Shown here one piece after another: positions 8,688-18,139 of a stretch of DNA of 64,000 nt. Location of the stretch: positions 2,480,001-2,544,000 of the forward strand of contig NZ_CP033465.1 of the NCBI RefSeq assembly GCF_003718715.1. The letters are read 5' to 3'. Both the position numbers and the translations under genes were made by a program. A model generated the notes under the pieces. The model saw nothing but the letters and a program-made list of their open reading frames with translations. It was not told where the DNA came from and made no database searches. Each line of letters starts with the position of its first letter. Within the stretch, counting starts at the first letter, position 1. This DNA is from Clostridium sp. JN-1. GTDB taxonomy: Bacteria; Bacillota; Clostridia; Clostridiales; Clostridiaceae.

Positions 8688-9555
8688 CTATATTATTTTC
8701 AAAATTTGTTCTAAATATTTTGAATCACCACAATTACCTACTTCATTACCATCTTTAGTTTCATTTGTATATTTACCTTCAATTTTAATTTTTTTGTCTA
8801 CTCCCTTTAAAAACCATTCATATTCTATATCTAAATGTCCAATATCAATTGCTTGGAAACCATTTATTGCAAGATCATAAGCTAAAACAGTAGCAGTAGG
8901 TCCTAAGCATATAAGAATTAACTTCTTTTTATCTATTGTATTCACTACATATTCTAAAATTTGTGAATATTTTTCAAACGCATTTTCTTCTGGGCATAAA
9001 ACTCGACTAATCGAAGCAGAATTATTTAACAAATCATTTCCAATACCGAATCTTGTTTTTCTACCTTCAATAATAATTAAATCTCTACTATTCCACAACT
9101 GTCTTATTTTACTAAAATATATTCCGCACTTTTCTTTGTTTTCATACCTTATGTATAATCTTGTCATATTAGTACTTAAATAAATAATATTACTAGATAA
9201 AAATTTAAGCCAATTTTTCCTATACAAGTACATATTATTAAGCCAAAATTATAGGAATCCTTTGTAATATTATCAAAATTATTAATAACATCTGGAATTC
9301 CTTTTAAACAAATATCCGATGTATCACATAATATAGTTTTTAATCTTTTTCCTAATAATGGATTTCTTTCTTGATATCCTATTTTTTACCTCCAATAATG
9401 TCAAGTTCTCCATCACCAAATCTGCATAAAGATTTATGGGAACTTAATAATAAATCAATAGATTTATTAACATCCAAAATTTGAATTCTTTTACTAAACT
9501 TTTTTTGATGCATTAATTTTATGCCTCTATATTTATTTCTTAGATTTTTTAACAT
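8688..9555 (-). pseudogene. GT-D (DUF1792) glycosyltransferase, broken by two frameshifts
   Basis: An intact copy would resemble the SP_1767/DUF1792 family, GT-D fold glycosyltransferases known from streptococcal adhesin glycosylation. The first frame (to 9379) has SLCRFGDGELDIIGGKK and stops at TAG. Adding one A to the A-run at 9382-9387 continues as IGYQERNPLLGKRLKTIL. That second frame runs to about 9240, where another one-base shift is needed to reach the third frame (8688-9233), which has the family's C-terminal half (ILICLGPTATVLAYDLAINGFQAIDIGHLDIEY, here quoted in part by position). The RBS GGAGG precedes the start. Two lesions favour a true pseudogene, unless the sequence has homopolymer errors. 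Confidence 0.75.
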
Positions 9556-9701
9556 GAGAATATCATCCTCCAAAAGTATTGACTTAATTAAATATTAATT
9601 AACTATATTCAAAATAAAATTAACAAGAACACTATATTGTAATTTTCAAGTTTTTATATGTATTTCATTATACTTATACACAAGCACTATAATAATTATG
9701 T

Positions 9702-11216
9702 TTACTTTAATAAAGATTTTATTTTATTTAGTAATAATTTAAAACCATCGGTATGATAATAAAATGGAATAACTATTACTAATGTAAACAATGCTACTAA
9801 AATTGTTTTAGTTACGAGTTTCAACCATGAATCAATTATAATATGGTTCGTTATTATACTTATTATTACAATAATAAATATGGTAAGAAGTGCATTAAAT
9901 ATCAGTGGAATATAATACTTTCTAACTGGCTCATAAAAATACTCTTTAAATAACAAATTTGGCTCATACCAAAAATAAGTAGTTAACCTTGAAATTGCAG
10001 AGGCAAACAATATCCCAGACATCCCCATAATCTTACCCATAATAATAGATAATATTATATTTTCAATAGCTGCAATTAGAATGATATATTTAGTTTGCAT
10101 ATAAAGTCCTGTTGCTTCTCGATAAGACCAAATAGGGTGTAAAACACCCACTATATAAAAATTAAATATAATTGCAGCTAATGTATAATCATTTAACACA
10201 TACTTTGCTCCTAGCCAAACATAAATCAAATCATCAAATAGTATATAAAGGCATACTGTTGTAAATGTGCTAATAATTAAGCTAGTAACTTGTGTAGATT
10301 CAAATACTTCAAAACGTTTCTTGGGTCGTTCACTTATAATTAAATTGCCAATACTTGCTGTAACTGAAGAATATACTATGTTAATAAAATTATTTATCGC
10401 ATTCACAACTAAACAGTAATTCGAATAAAATCCAACCCAAATAGTTCCTACAAAAATTGAAATAAGAATATTATCTGTGCCACTAAGCAATACACCAGAT
10501 ATTTTATATACAAAAACAGATTTCATATTTTCATATATGTTTTTCTTTTCTACTTTGTTTAACTTATGATTAGATTCCTTTATGTATGGATATAACTCAT
10601 TTGCTTTTTTTGAAACTATTAGATTATTTGCTAGAGTAGTAAAAACTTGTATAATCAAATATATAATATAGCTCTTTATTATCAGTAGAGAAATTGACTG
10701 AAGCATCACCTTTGCAAAATTAACTAACATTTGATACTTAGAAACTATATAATTCTTCTGGTCAGCATTGATAATTGAGGTTTTATAAACAAATAAATAT
10801 GATATTACTGTATCTGTTAAGAACAACAAATAATATATTTTAATATGTGGAATAGCCTGATCTAAATTAACTATATACCTTAAAAATGGTACTAAAGCAA
10901 GTCCAATAGCAGCTACTCCTGCTGCTATAAAATTATATATTTTTTTATAAAATGTTATTAAGGCAGCAATTTTATCATGATTATTTTCTGCCAATGGTTT
11001 ATAAAAACTATATACCATTGCAATTCCAAATCCTAAATCAGCCATTGAAAGCATCGTTAAAATATCAGAAAAAAGTCCGTTAATACCTAGATATTCTGCT
11101 CCCAATACTTTAACAAATATTGTTCTATTAATAAAACTCAATAATAATGAAATTATTTGATTTGTCATACCAAATATCATATTTCGAAATGTATTTTTTG
11201 TCCTACTATTCTCCAT
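9702..11216 (-). CDS. Polysaccharide flippase, Wzx-like
   Basis: This is a 504-residue protein with about 12-14 hydrophobic helices in the MOP (multidrug/oligosaccharidyl-lipid/polysaccharide) exporter superfamily. It begins with NTFRNMIFGMTNQIISLLLSFINRTIFVKVLG, a typical Wzx opening, with LGINGLFSDILTMLSMADLGFGIAMVYSFYKPLAE after it. Its expected role is flipping lipid-linked oligosaccharide repeat units across the membrane. It lies at the downstream end of the glycosyltransferase run, with the polymerase-like gene at 15817. It could belong to the teichuronic/O-antigen-like branch; the substrate is not predictable. Confidence 0.85.
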   Translation of the reverse strand: MENSRTKNTFRNMIFGMTNQIISLLLSFINRTIFVKVLGAEYLGINGLFSDILTMLSMADLGFGIAMVYSFYKPLAENNHDKIAALITFYKKIYNFIAAGVAAIGLALVPFLRYIVNLDQAIPHIKIYYLLFLTDTVISYLFVYKTSIINADQKNYIVSKYQMLVNFAKVMLQSISLLIIKSYIIYLIIQVFTTLANNLIVSKKANELYPYIKESNHKLNKVEKKNIYENMKSVFVYKISGVLLSGTDNILISIFVGTIWVGFYSNYCLVVNAINNFINIVYSSVTASIGNLIISERPKKRFEVFESTQVTSLIISTFTTVCLYILFDDLIYVWLGAKYVLNDYTLAAIIFNFYIVGVLHPIWSYREATGLYMQTKYIILIAAIENIILSIIMGKIMGMSGILFASAISRLTTYFWYEPNLLFKEYFYEPVRKYYIPLIFNALLTIFIIVIISIITNHIIIDSWLKLVTKTILVALFTLVIVIPFYYHTDGFKLLLNKIKSLLK

Positions 11217-11286
11217 ATACTTCCCTCTTTTTAAAATACATTCATATTTATGACCATATCTGTAACCTAAGATATATTAATACTAA

Positions 11287-12468
11287 CTATTTCATCAATC
11301 TTAAAATCCTTCGTTTAATAAATGCAAGATCCCTTTTAATAAATATAAGTTTTCTTTTTATCCAAGATGGTTGTCCCATATACTTTTTTATAACATAATC
11401 AAAATCTTTGGTATTAAAGTCTTTGAAAAAACTTTTTCTAAGTTTTGGTGCTTTACCTGATTTAATTATACAAGGATTATTTAATATAGCATATTCTAAA
11501 TCACATACTTGTTTAAAAATATTATCTCCACAACTATCTATTATTTTCTTTCCTTTATTAGTATTTATTAATAATAGTGAAGTACCTTTATCGTCATCAA
11601 GTTCTGGATATTTATAAGATATTCCCCAAAAATCAGCTAGTGTAATATCACTTACTCTTGGTAATTTTGCATATGTACATTTGTAGCAAGATGGTCTTAA
11701 ATAATAATTTCTTAAAAATCCTTGCATATAAACATCCTCTGATAAATTCTTTATATATTCTGTACCATTATTAAATAATAATGATACAGAATATAGCTTC
11801 CATCCATAACGTTTATGTCTAAAGTCTATATTCTCTATACTTGAATTGTGTTTTCTTTCCATATACTTCTTATATTCTTCAAAAACTTTAGGGGATGGTA
11901 CTCCATGACACACTAGATCACAAGTATATAATTCATTATATTCCTTTTGCAAAAAATTATACAAGCCTGCTATTTGACAAGGGGTTCCCGTAAATAACAC
12001 TTTCTTACCGTTATTTAAATATTGTTTTGCCTTTTTATATACTTCCTTGATATCACTTTGTACATATTTTGATCCCCTTAAATTATTTAATTCCTGTATT
12101 GTATTAGCTTCTTTATGTATGACTTTTAAATTATCATCATATCCTGCACCAAAGACTATTCCACCATTTGACAATATGCATTCCGCTATAGATGTAAAAA
12201 TGCCCCCTGAAGAACTTTTTCTTCTAACCTCTTTATCATTATTCCATGCGGCTAAACATTCTACCCTATCGTTAGAATTACTATTTTTATAAATATTAAT
12301 CTCAGGACATACTTTTTCACATAATCCACAATCTATACACTTATCCCTATCTACATTAGGATACCAAAAGCCTTCAGTATCTAAAACCATCTTTATGCAA
12401 TGTTTAGGGCATGCATTATAGCAAGCTTTACACCCACAACAATTTTGTTTATCGGAAATTGAAATCAT
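11287..12468 (-). CDS. Iron-sulfur F420 hydrogenase/dehydrogenase beta subunit-like protein
   Basis: This 393-residue protein has an N-terminal two-[4Fe-4S] ferredoxin domain (NCCGCKACYNACPKHC and KCIDCGLCEKVCPE, residues 8-55) joined to an FrhB/FdhB-type domain (RKSSSGGIFTSIAE, GTPCQIAGLYNFL, LADFWGI). The family is named from coenzyme F420 enzymes, but clostridia and many polysaccharide clusters carry homologues that need not use F420. A frequent partner is a polysaccharide pyruvyl transferase, as here (12504). A redox step on a sugar or the pyruvyl group is an inference. The start ATG at 12468 follows GAGGTG. Confidence 0.85.
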   Translation of the reverse strand: MISISDKQNCCGCKACYNACPKHCIKMVLDTEGFWYPNVDRDKCIDCGLCEKVCPEINIYKNSNSNDRVECLAAWNNDKEVRRKSSSGGIFTSIAECILSNGGIVFGAGYDDNLKVIHKEANTIQELNNLRGSKYVQSDIKEVYKKAKQYLNNGKKVLFTGTPCQIAGLYNFLQKEYNELYTCDLVCHGVPSPKVFEEYKKYMERKHNSSIENIDFRHKRYGWKLYSVSLLFNNGTEYIKNLSEDVYMQGFLRNYYLRPSCYKCTYAKLPRVSDITLADFWGISYKYPELDDDKGTSLLLINTNKGKKIIDSCGDNIFKQVCDLEYAILNNPCIIKSGKAPKLRKSFFKDFNTKDFDYVIKKYMGQPSWIKRKLIFIKRDLAFIKRRILRLMK

Positions 12469-12503
12469 TATTACACCTCATCCATATAATTGGGATCTTA
12501 CTA

Positions 12504-13730
12504 TTATCCAACAATGCTTTTTAAATATTCTCCTGCTTTTAATGATAATTTTTTAGATTCATCTACTCTTACTTGCAATTGAGATTTTATTTTTTCTCTA
12601 TTATCTAATAAATATTTTATTTTCTCTATTAGTTCATTTTCATTAAATTGTTCAGGATAAATACAGTACTCATCGCTGCCAAATAAATCTTTATTTATTC
12701 CAACAGATTTAATACTATATGCAAAACTTAATGTAGGTACTAATGTTGATAATGACGCTATAGTAGAATGAGTTCTTGCACCAAAAAATACATACATTTG
12801 GCTTATTATCCACTTGTATTCTGAAGCATTTAATTTATCACTTATTAAAGTAGCTCTTTCTTTTAATCTTTCATCTATATTATTATAAATTGTATTCATA
12901 ATTTCATAATCATTATTTCCTTTTATAACTACATGCGGTATTAGATAAACTTTTCTTCCTGTTGAAGTTATAATCTTATTAACTACTTTTGTAGCTAACT
13001 TTATGAATTCATTTATATTACCTTCTGATACATATTCAGGCATAAGTGGACTAATGTTTATCCCGATAGATCCTGATTCAACTTTCAGATTGTAATTTAT
13101 AGGTTTATGTATATCAAGCATAAATGCTGGATCACACATTCTATAGACATTGTCTTTTATACCAATACTATCTAAATATTTTAAAGTTTCCGACTCTCTA
13201 GCAAATATAGCTGTTACTTTTCTTAAATGCTCACTCATATATTTTTCATATAATTTATCTTTACTAAAAGGTCCTACCGAAGCCCCCCAAATAATTATTG
13301 GTTTTTGTTTTGATATAACATAGTCATCTAGATCAGTAAATCTTGTTGGAATACCATAATCTAATGAATAATTATCTCCGCCAACAGATAATATGGCTTT
13401 TGACCCATCAATAATCTTATCTAAATTATTGAATTTATAAAATCTTTTTTTTTCTTTATTAATAATTCCATATAAATTAGATATTATCCATCCTTTAGAA
13501 TACTTATTTACATTTATATGTTTAATATGCTTAATATTAATACCAGTTTCATTTTGTTTCTGATTTATATACTGTTCTGAATTGGCATAATAACTTGCAA
13601 CAAAATAATTAGAATCACTATTATATTGGCTTAATATGTTAACTGTTCCCCTAATTATAGCTTCGCAACCATGATTTTCATATGGTCCATTGCCTACTAA
13701 TGTAAAAGTATTTTTTAGATTTTCTGTCAT
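12504..13730 (-). CDS. Polysaccharide pyruvyl transferase family protein
   Basis: This 408-residue protein has the polysaccharide pyruvyl transferase (CsaB-like) pattern: TLVGNGPYENHGCEAIIRGTV near the start, LSVGGDNYSLDYG and IIWGASVGPF in the middle, and FFGARTHSTIASLSTLVPTLSFAYSIKS near the end. The family transfers pyruvate from PEP to a sugar as a ketal, giving negative charge to cell wall glycans. In S-layer bacteria CsaB products anchor SLH proteins, whereas the S-layer proteins here are of CWB2 type. ATG at 13730 is preferred over GTG at 13742. It lies seven bases or less from its neighbour at 13749, suggesting one transcript. Confidence 0.85.
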   Translation of the reverse strand: MTENLKNTFTLVGNGPYENHGCEAIIRGTVNILSQYNSDSNYFVASYYANSEQYINQKQNETGINIKHIKHINVNKYSKGWIISNLYGIINKEKKRFYKFNNLDKIIDGSKAILSVGGDNYSLDYGIPTRFTDLDDYVISKQKPIIIWGASVGPFSKDKLYEKYMSEHLRKVTAIFARESETLKYLDSIGIKDNVYRMCDPAFMLDIHKPINYNLKVESGSIGINISPLMPEYVSEGNINEFIKLATKVVNKIITSTGRKVYLIPHVVIKGNNDYEIMNTIYNNIDERLKERATLISDKLNASEYKWIISQMYVFFGARTHSTIASLSTLVPTLSFAYSIKSVGINKDLFGSDEYCIYPEQFNENELIEKIKYLLDNREKIKSQLQVRVDESKKLSLKAGEYLKSIVG

Positions 13731-13748
13731 AATAATATTCACCCATTT

Positions 13749-14741
13749 CTAATTTCTAATATTCTTCAATTTTAAAATTTTATCTAACATATTAATTTTT
13801 AATAATACTACCTTAAATTTAATCTTATAATTTTTAATAAAGTATCTATTATTAAACACACGTTTCACAGATATATTTTTTAAAAATTTATTGAAGAATT
13901 CATTGGATTCACAACTTTTATTTAAATACCTAAAAAAATCTGAATAACTACACAAAACTCTTTTTGCATAATAATAATAATATTCTTCTGAAAAATCATC
14001 ATATATATTATGTTTTTTCATTATTTTATAAATCATATCAATAGCTTCTAAATAACTTCTAACATTATAAATATCTTTTATATGTGTTGTTGATTGATTA
14101 TGTTGAACATAATAGTATAATCCTCTATCCACAAAACCAATTTTATTTGAATATATTAGAGTCTTAAAAATAGTAGGCATGTCTTCATATTTTATATCTG
14201 TTGGATATTTTATATTGTTTCCATTAAAAAGTTCTCTTCTGAATAATTTATTACATGAAAATCCTTCTATATTGTTACTAACAAGAAATTGCTTAATTAC
14301 ATCTTTTCTACTGAGTATCTCAGTTTCATCATATTTAATATTCATTAATTCACATCTATTATCTTCAGGATAATAGTATAAAAATTTACACAAAACTATA
14401 TCTAGATTATATTTTCTTGCTTTTTTATACATAATTTCAAACATATCCGGTCGTATAAAATCATCACTGTCAACAAAGCCTATATATTCTCCATTGCACA
14501 CTTGTAAAGCTGAATTTCTAGCACTTCCTGGTCCAGCATTTTTTTGATTAACTAATATTAAGTTATCGTATTTTTTTAAGTACTTATTTATTAAGTTTAT
14601 ACTATTATCTTCTGAACCATCATTAACAACAATAACTTCTACATTTTTTAATGTTTGAGATAAAACACTGTTTAAACATTTATTTATATACTTTTCAGCA
14701 TTGTAAACTGGTATTACAATGCTAACAAGTGGCTTATTCAT
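13749..14741 (-). CDS. GT2 family glycosyltransferase
   Basis: This 330-residue GT-A fold glycosyltransferase has VSIVIPVYNAEKYINKCLNS, VVNDGSEDNSINLI and the metal-binding DSDD (YIGFVDSDDFIRPDMFE). Residues from about 210 form a charged helical C-terminal region as in EpsJ or CpsI-type enzymes. It adds a sugar from a nucleotide donor to the lipid-linked oligosaccharide on the cytoplasmic face. The start ATG at 14741 follows AGGAGTG. Donor and linkage cannot be read from sequence. It is in line with the pyruvyl transferase and GT4 genes. Confidence 0.9.
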   Translation of the reverse strand: MNKPLVSIVIPVYNAEKYINKCLNSVLSQTLKNVEVIVVNDGSEDNSINLINKYLKKYDNLILVNQKNAGPGSARNSALQVCNGEYIGFVDSDDFIRPDMFEIMYKKARKYNLDIVLCKFLYYYPEDNRCELMNIKYDETEILSRKDVIKQFLVSNNIEGFSCNKLFRRELFNGNNIKYPTDIKYEDMPTIFKTLIYSNKIGFVDRGLYYYVQHNQSTTHIKDIYNVRSYLEAIDMIYKIMKKHNIYDDFSEEYYYYYAKRVLCSYSDFFRYLNKSCESNEFFNKFLKNISVKRVFNNRYFIKNYKIKFKVVLLKINMLDKILKLKNIRN

Positions 14742-14760
14742 AGTATTAATTACACTCCTA

Positions 14761-15813
14761 CTATTTCATTAATATTTTTTCAAAATTTTTAACACTTTTT
14801 TTCCAATCGAACTGAAGAACCGTTTTATATCCTTCTTCAGAAATATTTTTTAGCAAATTCTTATCAGTCAACAACTTCTCTATATTACTTGCCATAATAT
14901 CTATATCATTAGGTTCAGAAAGCATGGCATTTTTACCATGTACCCCCACTTCACTCATACATCCAACATTTGTTCCAACCACAGCACATTTACATGCCAT
15001 TGCTTCAAGTGGAGTTAATCCCCAACCTTCAAATTTACTTGGAAATATAAAAATATCTGATTTACTATATATTTTCCTTAACTCTTCTTTGGAGGGATTT
15101 AAATGAAATTCAGCATACTCAGGAATATCTTGTCCTTTTTCCATTCCAAATAAAATTAACTTTAGATTTAAAAAATTTTCTTTGATTTTTTCAAAAGCCT
15201 TTAAGCCTTCAATGTATCCCTTCCAATCTTGATTACTGTACATCATACAAATAACATTATTATTGTAAATTTTGTTATAATTATAAAATTCCTTAAAATC
15301 AATGCCATTATAATCTATATGAGAATAATAATTATTAAACTTTTCTCTCATTAAATCTTTTAACCACTTTGCAATAACAATTTGTTTAATTGGTAACTTA
15401 TACGTAGCATCAACTTTTTCCTTATCTCCACTCCATATTTCATAATGCTGAATAAAATAATATTTCTTACCTTTGTCATTATTTAAATTGTATACATCAT
15501 ATGCTGTTGGCCACGCAGTTGCAATTACAGCATCAGCATTTCTTATATATTTATCTTTTATTGCTGGTACAACTTTCAATGGAACATTCAGATTAAACCA
15601 ATTAACTTTTGTACCTCTTTTAAAAGTATTACCTAAACTAGATTTTATTGTTTTCAAAATGCCTATAAATCCTTTATTCCCAAATTTATATGAAATCATT
15701 GGAACATAGATTTCAACATCATGTCCAATTTTCTTTAATCTATTAGCATACTCAAAAACTATCTTTATTCCACCTGTCTTACTTGTAAAAGGAATTACAA
15801 AATTTATTTTCAA
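14761..15813 (-). CDS. GT4 family glycosyltransferase
   Basis: This 350-residue GT-B fold enzyme begins MKINFVIPFTSKTGGIKIV and has the GT4 C-terminal signature FPSKFEGWGLTPLEAMACKCAVVGTNVGCMSE, with the nucleotide-sugar-binding E-x7-E region at about residues 260-268. It is a retaining glycosyltransferase of the cytoplasmic side of polysaccharide assembly. It ends only three bases from the start of the upstream O-antigen polymerase-like gene, so the two are surely co-transcribed. Sugar specificity is unknown. Confidence 0.88.
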   Translation of the reverse strand: MKINFVIPFTSKTGGIKIVFEYANRLKKIGHDVEIYVPMISYKFGNKGFIGILKTIKSSLGNTFKRGTKVNWFNLNVPLKVVPAIKDKYIRNADAVIATAWPTAYDVYNLNNDKGKKYYFIQHYEIWSGDKEKVDATYKLPIKQIVIAKWLKDLMREKFNNYYSHIDYNGIDFKEFYNYNKIYNNNVICMMYSNQDWKGYIEGLKAFEKIKENFLNLKLILFGMEKGQDIPEYAEFHLNPSKEELRKIYSKSDIFIFPSKFEGWGLTPLEAMACKCAVVGTNVGCMSEVGVHGKNAMLSEPNDIDIMASNIEKLLTDKNLLKNISEEGYKTVLQFDWKKSVKNFEKILMK

Positions 15814-15816
15814 AAT

Positions 15817-17106
15817 CTATTCACCAACTTTTTTTATATCTTTTATACATGAAAAAGACATTGTTATTATCAAAAATATGAAAACATCAATCCAACCATA
15901 ACTTTCATAAAAAAACATACTTACTGAAATTGATAAAAAGCATAAAATTGACAAGTTACTTATATCTAAAATATCATTATTTTTAAAAAACTTCACTATA
16001 GAAGAAACGACTATAAAAATATATAATGATACTCCTATCAATCCAAACTCATAAAAAAAAGATACATATTGATTATCTGTTGTGGCAAAGCCTGTTATAT
16101 AAACAAAATGATTCATCATGAATTCTTTTACTGAACCACATCCATTTCCAAATAGAAGATTTGATATTCCATTATTAAACATATAATTATTAACAATTTT
16201 AATCGTTCCTAATCTTTGAAGTCTCGAAGCATCATTATAAGAATCTTTTGTAGCAGTAATAAATCTTTCGGCAATTTGATTTAATATATTGTTAATATCC
16301 TTTGAAAATATTAGCAATATAAATATTAGTACTATACAAGTTAATATTAAAGTAATAACTTTTTTGTATGTAAATTTAATATTATTATTTTTAATCTTAA
16401 TAAAAAAAGCTTTTAAATAATAAATAAATAAAGTAATACCAATTGCAATCCATGCACTTCTCGATTTAGTATAATATAAATTAATAATTACATTTATTTG
16501 TAATATATATTTAATTTTATTATTAATAATATATCTATTACACCAAAACAACACTACTAAAAATGAACCATATACTATAGGATGTATAAAAATTGAAAAT
16601 GTTCTAAAATTATTTGTACCAAACGCACATGTCTGCCAATGCTTGGCGCCACTAATTATAAAACTGTAAAATATACTCTTCTTTGAAACTATTTCATAAA
16701 AATTGATAATAACAAATATATTAAGCATTAATATAAAGTATTTATAAAAGTTTAATACATAACTCTTTCCTACTGTTTTTAATTTTAATAATATAAATAT
16801 AAATAAGGAATATATAATTATCATTTTACCAATAGACTTATACGAGATTGTAGTAATATTAAATATATTTATACCTAAAGTATATAATAAAAAATATACT
16901 ATACATATAACAATGCTTTTATTATATATAATTCTATATTCTTGCTTTCTATTTAATTTAAAAATATCATATAAAAAAATTATAGAAGTAATTATATAAA
17001 ATAAGTAAAATAATTTATTTATAAAAAAATAGTCTAAAAATATAGCCGAAAAAAAAACTAAAAAAATAATATTACAATTATTTTTTTTTATTAAATTATC
17101 TATCAC
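15817..17106 (-). CDS. O-antigen ligase/polymerase (Wzy-like) membrane protein
   Basis: This 429-residue protein has about ten to twelve hydrophobic helices and one long extracytoplasmic loop (about residues 265-345). The loop carries DASRLQRLGTIKIV and LLFGNGCGSVKEFMM, the RxG-x-GxG pattern of the Wzy_C family. Proteins of this type polymerise repeat units or ligate glycans at the outer membrane face. The start is GTG at 17106, with a weak ribosome binding site. With the flippase at 9702 it gives the cluster a Wzx/Wzy-type assembly route. A second protein of this family is encoded at 22896. Confidence 0.8.
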   Translation of the reverse strand: MIDNLIKKNNCNIIFLVFFSAIFLDYFFINKLFYLFYIITSIIFLYDIFKLNRKQEYRIIYNKSIVICIVYFLLYTLGINIFNITTISYKSIGKMIIIYSLFIFILLKLKTVGKSYVLNFYKYFILMLNIFVIINFYEIVSKKSIFYSFIISGAKHWQTCAFGTNNFRTFSIFIHPIVYGSFLVVLFWCNRYIINNKIKYILQINVIINLYYTKSRSAWIAIGITLFIYYLKAFFIKIKNNNIKFTYKKVITLILTCIVLIFILLIFSKDINNILNQIAERFITATKDSYNDASRLQRLGTIKIVNNYMFNNGISNLLFGNGCGSVKEFMMNHFVYITGFATTDNQYVSFFYEFGLIGVSLYIFIVVSSIVKFFKNNDILDISNLSILCFLSISVSMFFYESYGWIDVFIFLIITMSFSCIKDIKKVGE

Positions 17107-17199
17107 TGAACTTTACACATCCAATCTTAAGTATTATTTTTCAAACACTAAGGTATAAACTTAACTATATAACTATCTAAAATAACTTTAATATAGAAT

Positions 17200-18090
17200 T
17201 CAGATATTTTTTCTTCCATATTTAATTCCTTCTATAATAGCTCTAGCCTTATCTTCTCTACCTTGAAATTTATACTGAAAATATCTTATTACCCTTGTAC
17301 TATAAAAAAACATCTTTGATAAAGCAAAACTTACTTTAGAAACCTTATTTTTGTATTTATTCATGAATAAAAGTCTATTTCTCGCACACCACTTAATAGA
17401 AAAAGGAGATTCTTCTCCACCTCCTGATAAACCAACTTTATGATAAATTACAGCCTTAGGATTGTACCAAATTTTATAACCAGCATCATTTACTCTTACA
17501 CAAAAATCATCATCTTCAAAATACATAAAATAGTCCTCACACAAGAATCCTATTTTTTCAAAAACATCTCTTTTAATAAGCATACAACATCCTGTCATAA
17601 AATCTATTTCTTTTTCTACATCATACTGCTCTTTATCAACTTCTTTATTTCCAAGATGAATTCCAATAAATTTAAACCAATCTATCTTGCCACCACCATA
17701 CCAAATTTTATCTTTTTCTGGGTAATACATTATCTTGCATCCAACTAATCCTATTCTGTCATCTTTATTAAAAGAATTTATCATATTATTTAAAAAATTA
17801 GGTTCTACTAAAGTATCATTATTTAAAAGTAATACATAATCTGCATTATTCTTTAATGCAGATTTTATTCCTAAATTATTTCCACCGGCAAACCCTAAAT
17901 TTTTTTTTGATTCTATAATAATACAATCATTTAAAGTTTGTTTTAAAACTTCTAAAGAATTATTTGTTGAAGCATTATCAACTATTAATATTTTATAATT
18001 GTTATAACTTGTCCTTTTTAAGCTATTTACACATTCTATTGTATCTTTATATCCATTATAATTGACTAAAATTATGTATACTAATGGCAC
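17200..18090 (-). CDS. GT2 family glycosyltransferase, rhamnosyltransferase-like
   Basis: This 296-residue protein has YIILVNYNGYKDTIECVNSL, IVDNASTNNSLEVL, NLGFAGGNNLGI and LLLNNDTLVEPNFL, the pattern of the WbbL/rhamnosyltransferase branch of GT2, plus MYFEDDDFCVRV further on. The presence of dTDP-rhamnose genes at the end of the cluster makes L-rhamnose a fair guess for the donor. The start GTG at 18090 follows AAGGATG. The predicted catalytic base region is EDDD near residue 193. Confidence 0.88.
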   Translation of the reverse strand: MPLVYIILVNYNGYKDTIECVNSLKRTSYNNYKILIVDNASTNNSLEVLKQTLNDCIIIESKKNLGFAGGNNLGIKSALKNNADYVLLLNNDTLVEPNFLNNMINSFNKDDRIGLVGCKIMYYPEKDKIWYGGGKIDWFKFIGIHLGNKEVDKEQYDVEKEIDFMTGCCMLIKRDVFEKIGFLCEDYFMYFEDDDFCVRVNDAGYKIWYNPKAVIYHKVGLSGGGEESPFSIKWCARNRLLFMNKYKNKVSKVSFALSKMFFYSTRVIRYFQYKFQGREDKARAIIEGIKYGRKNI

Positions 18091-18139
18091 TTAAATCATC
18101 CTTTATTAAATTAAAAATTTTGTACATTTTATAATTAAA

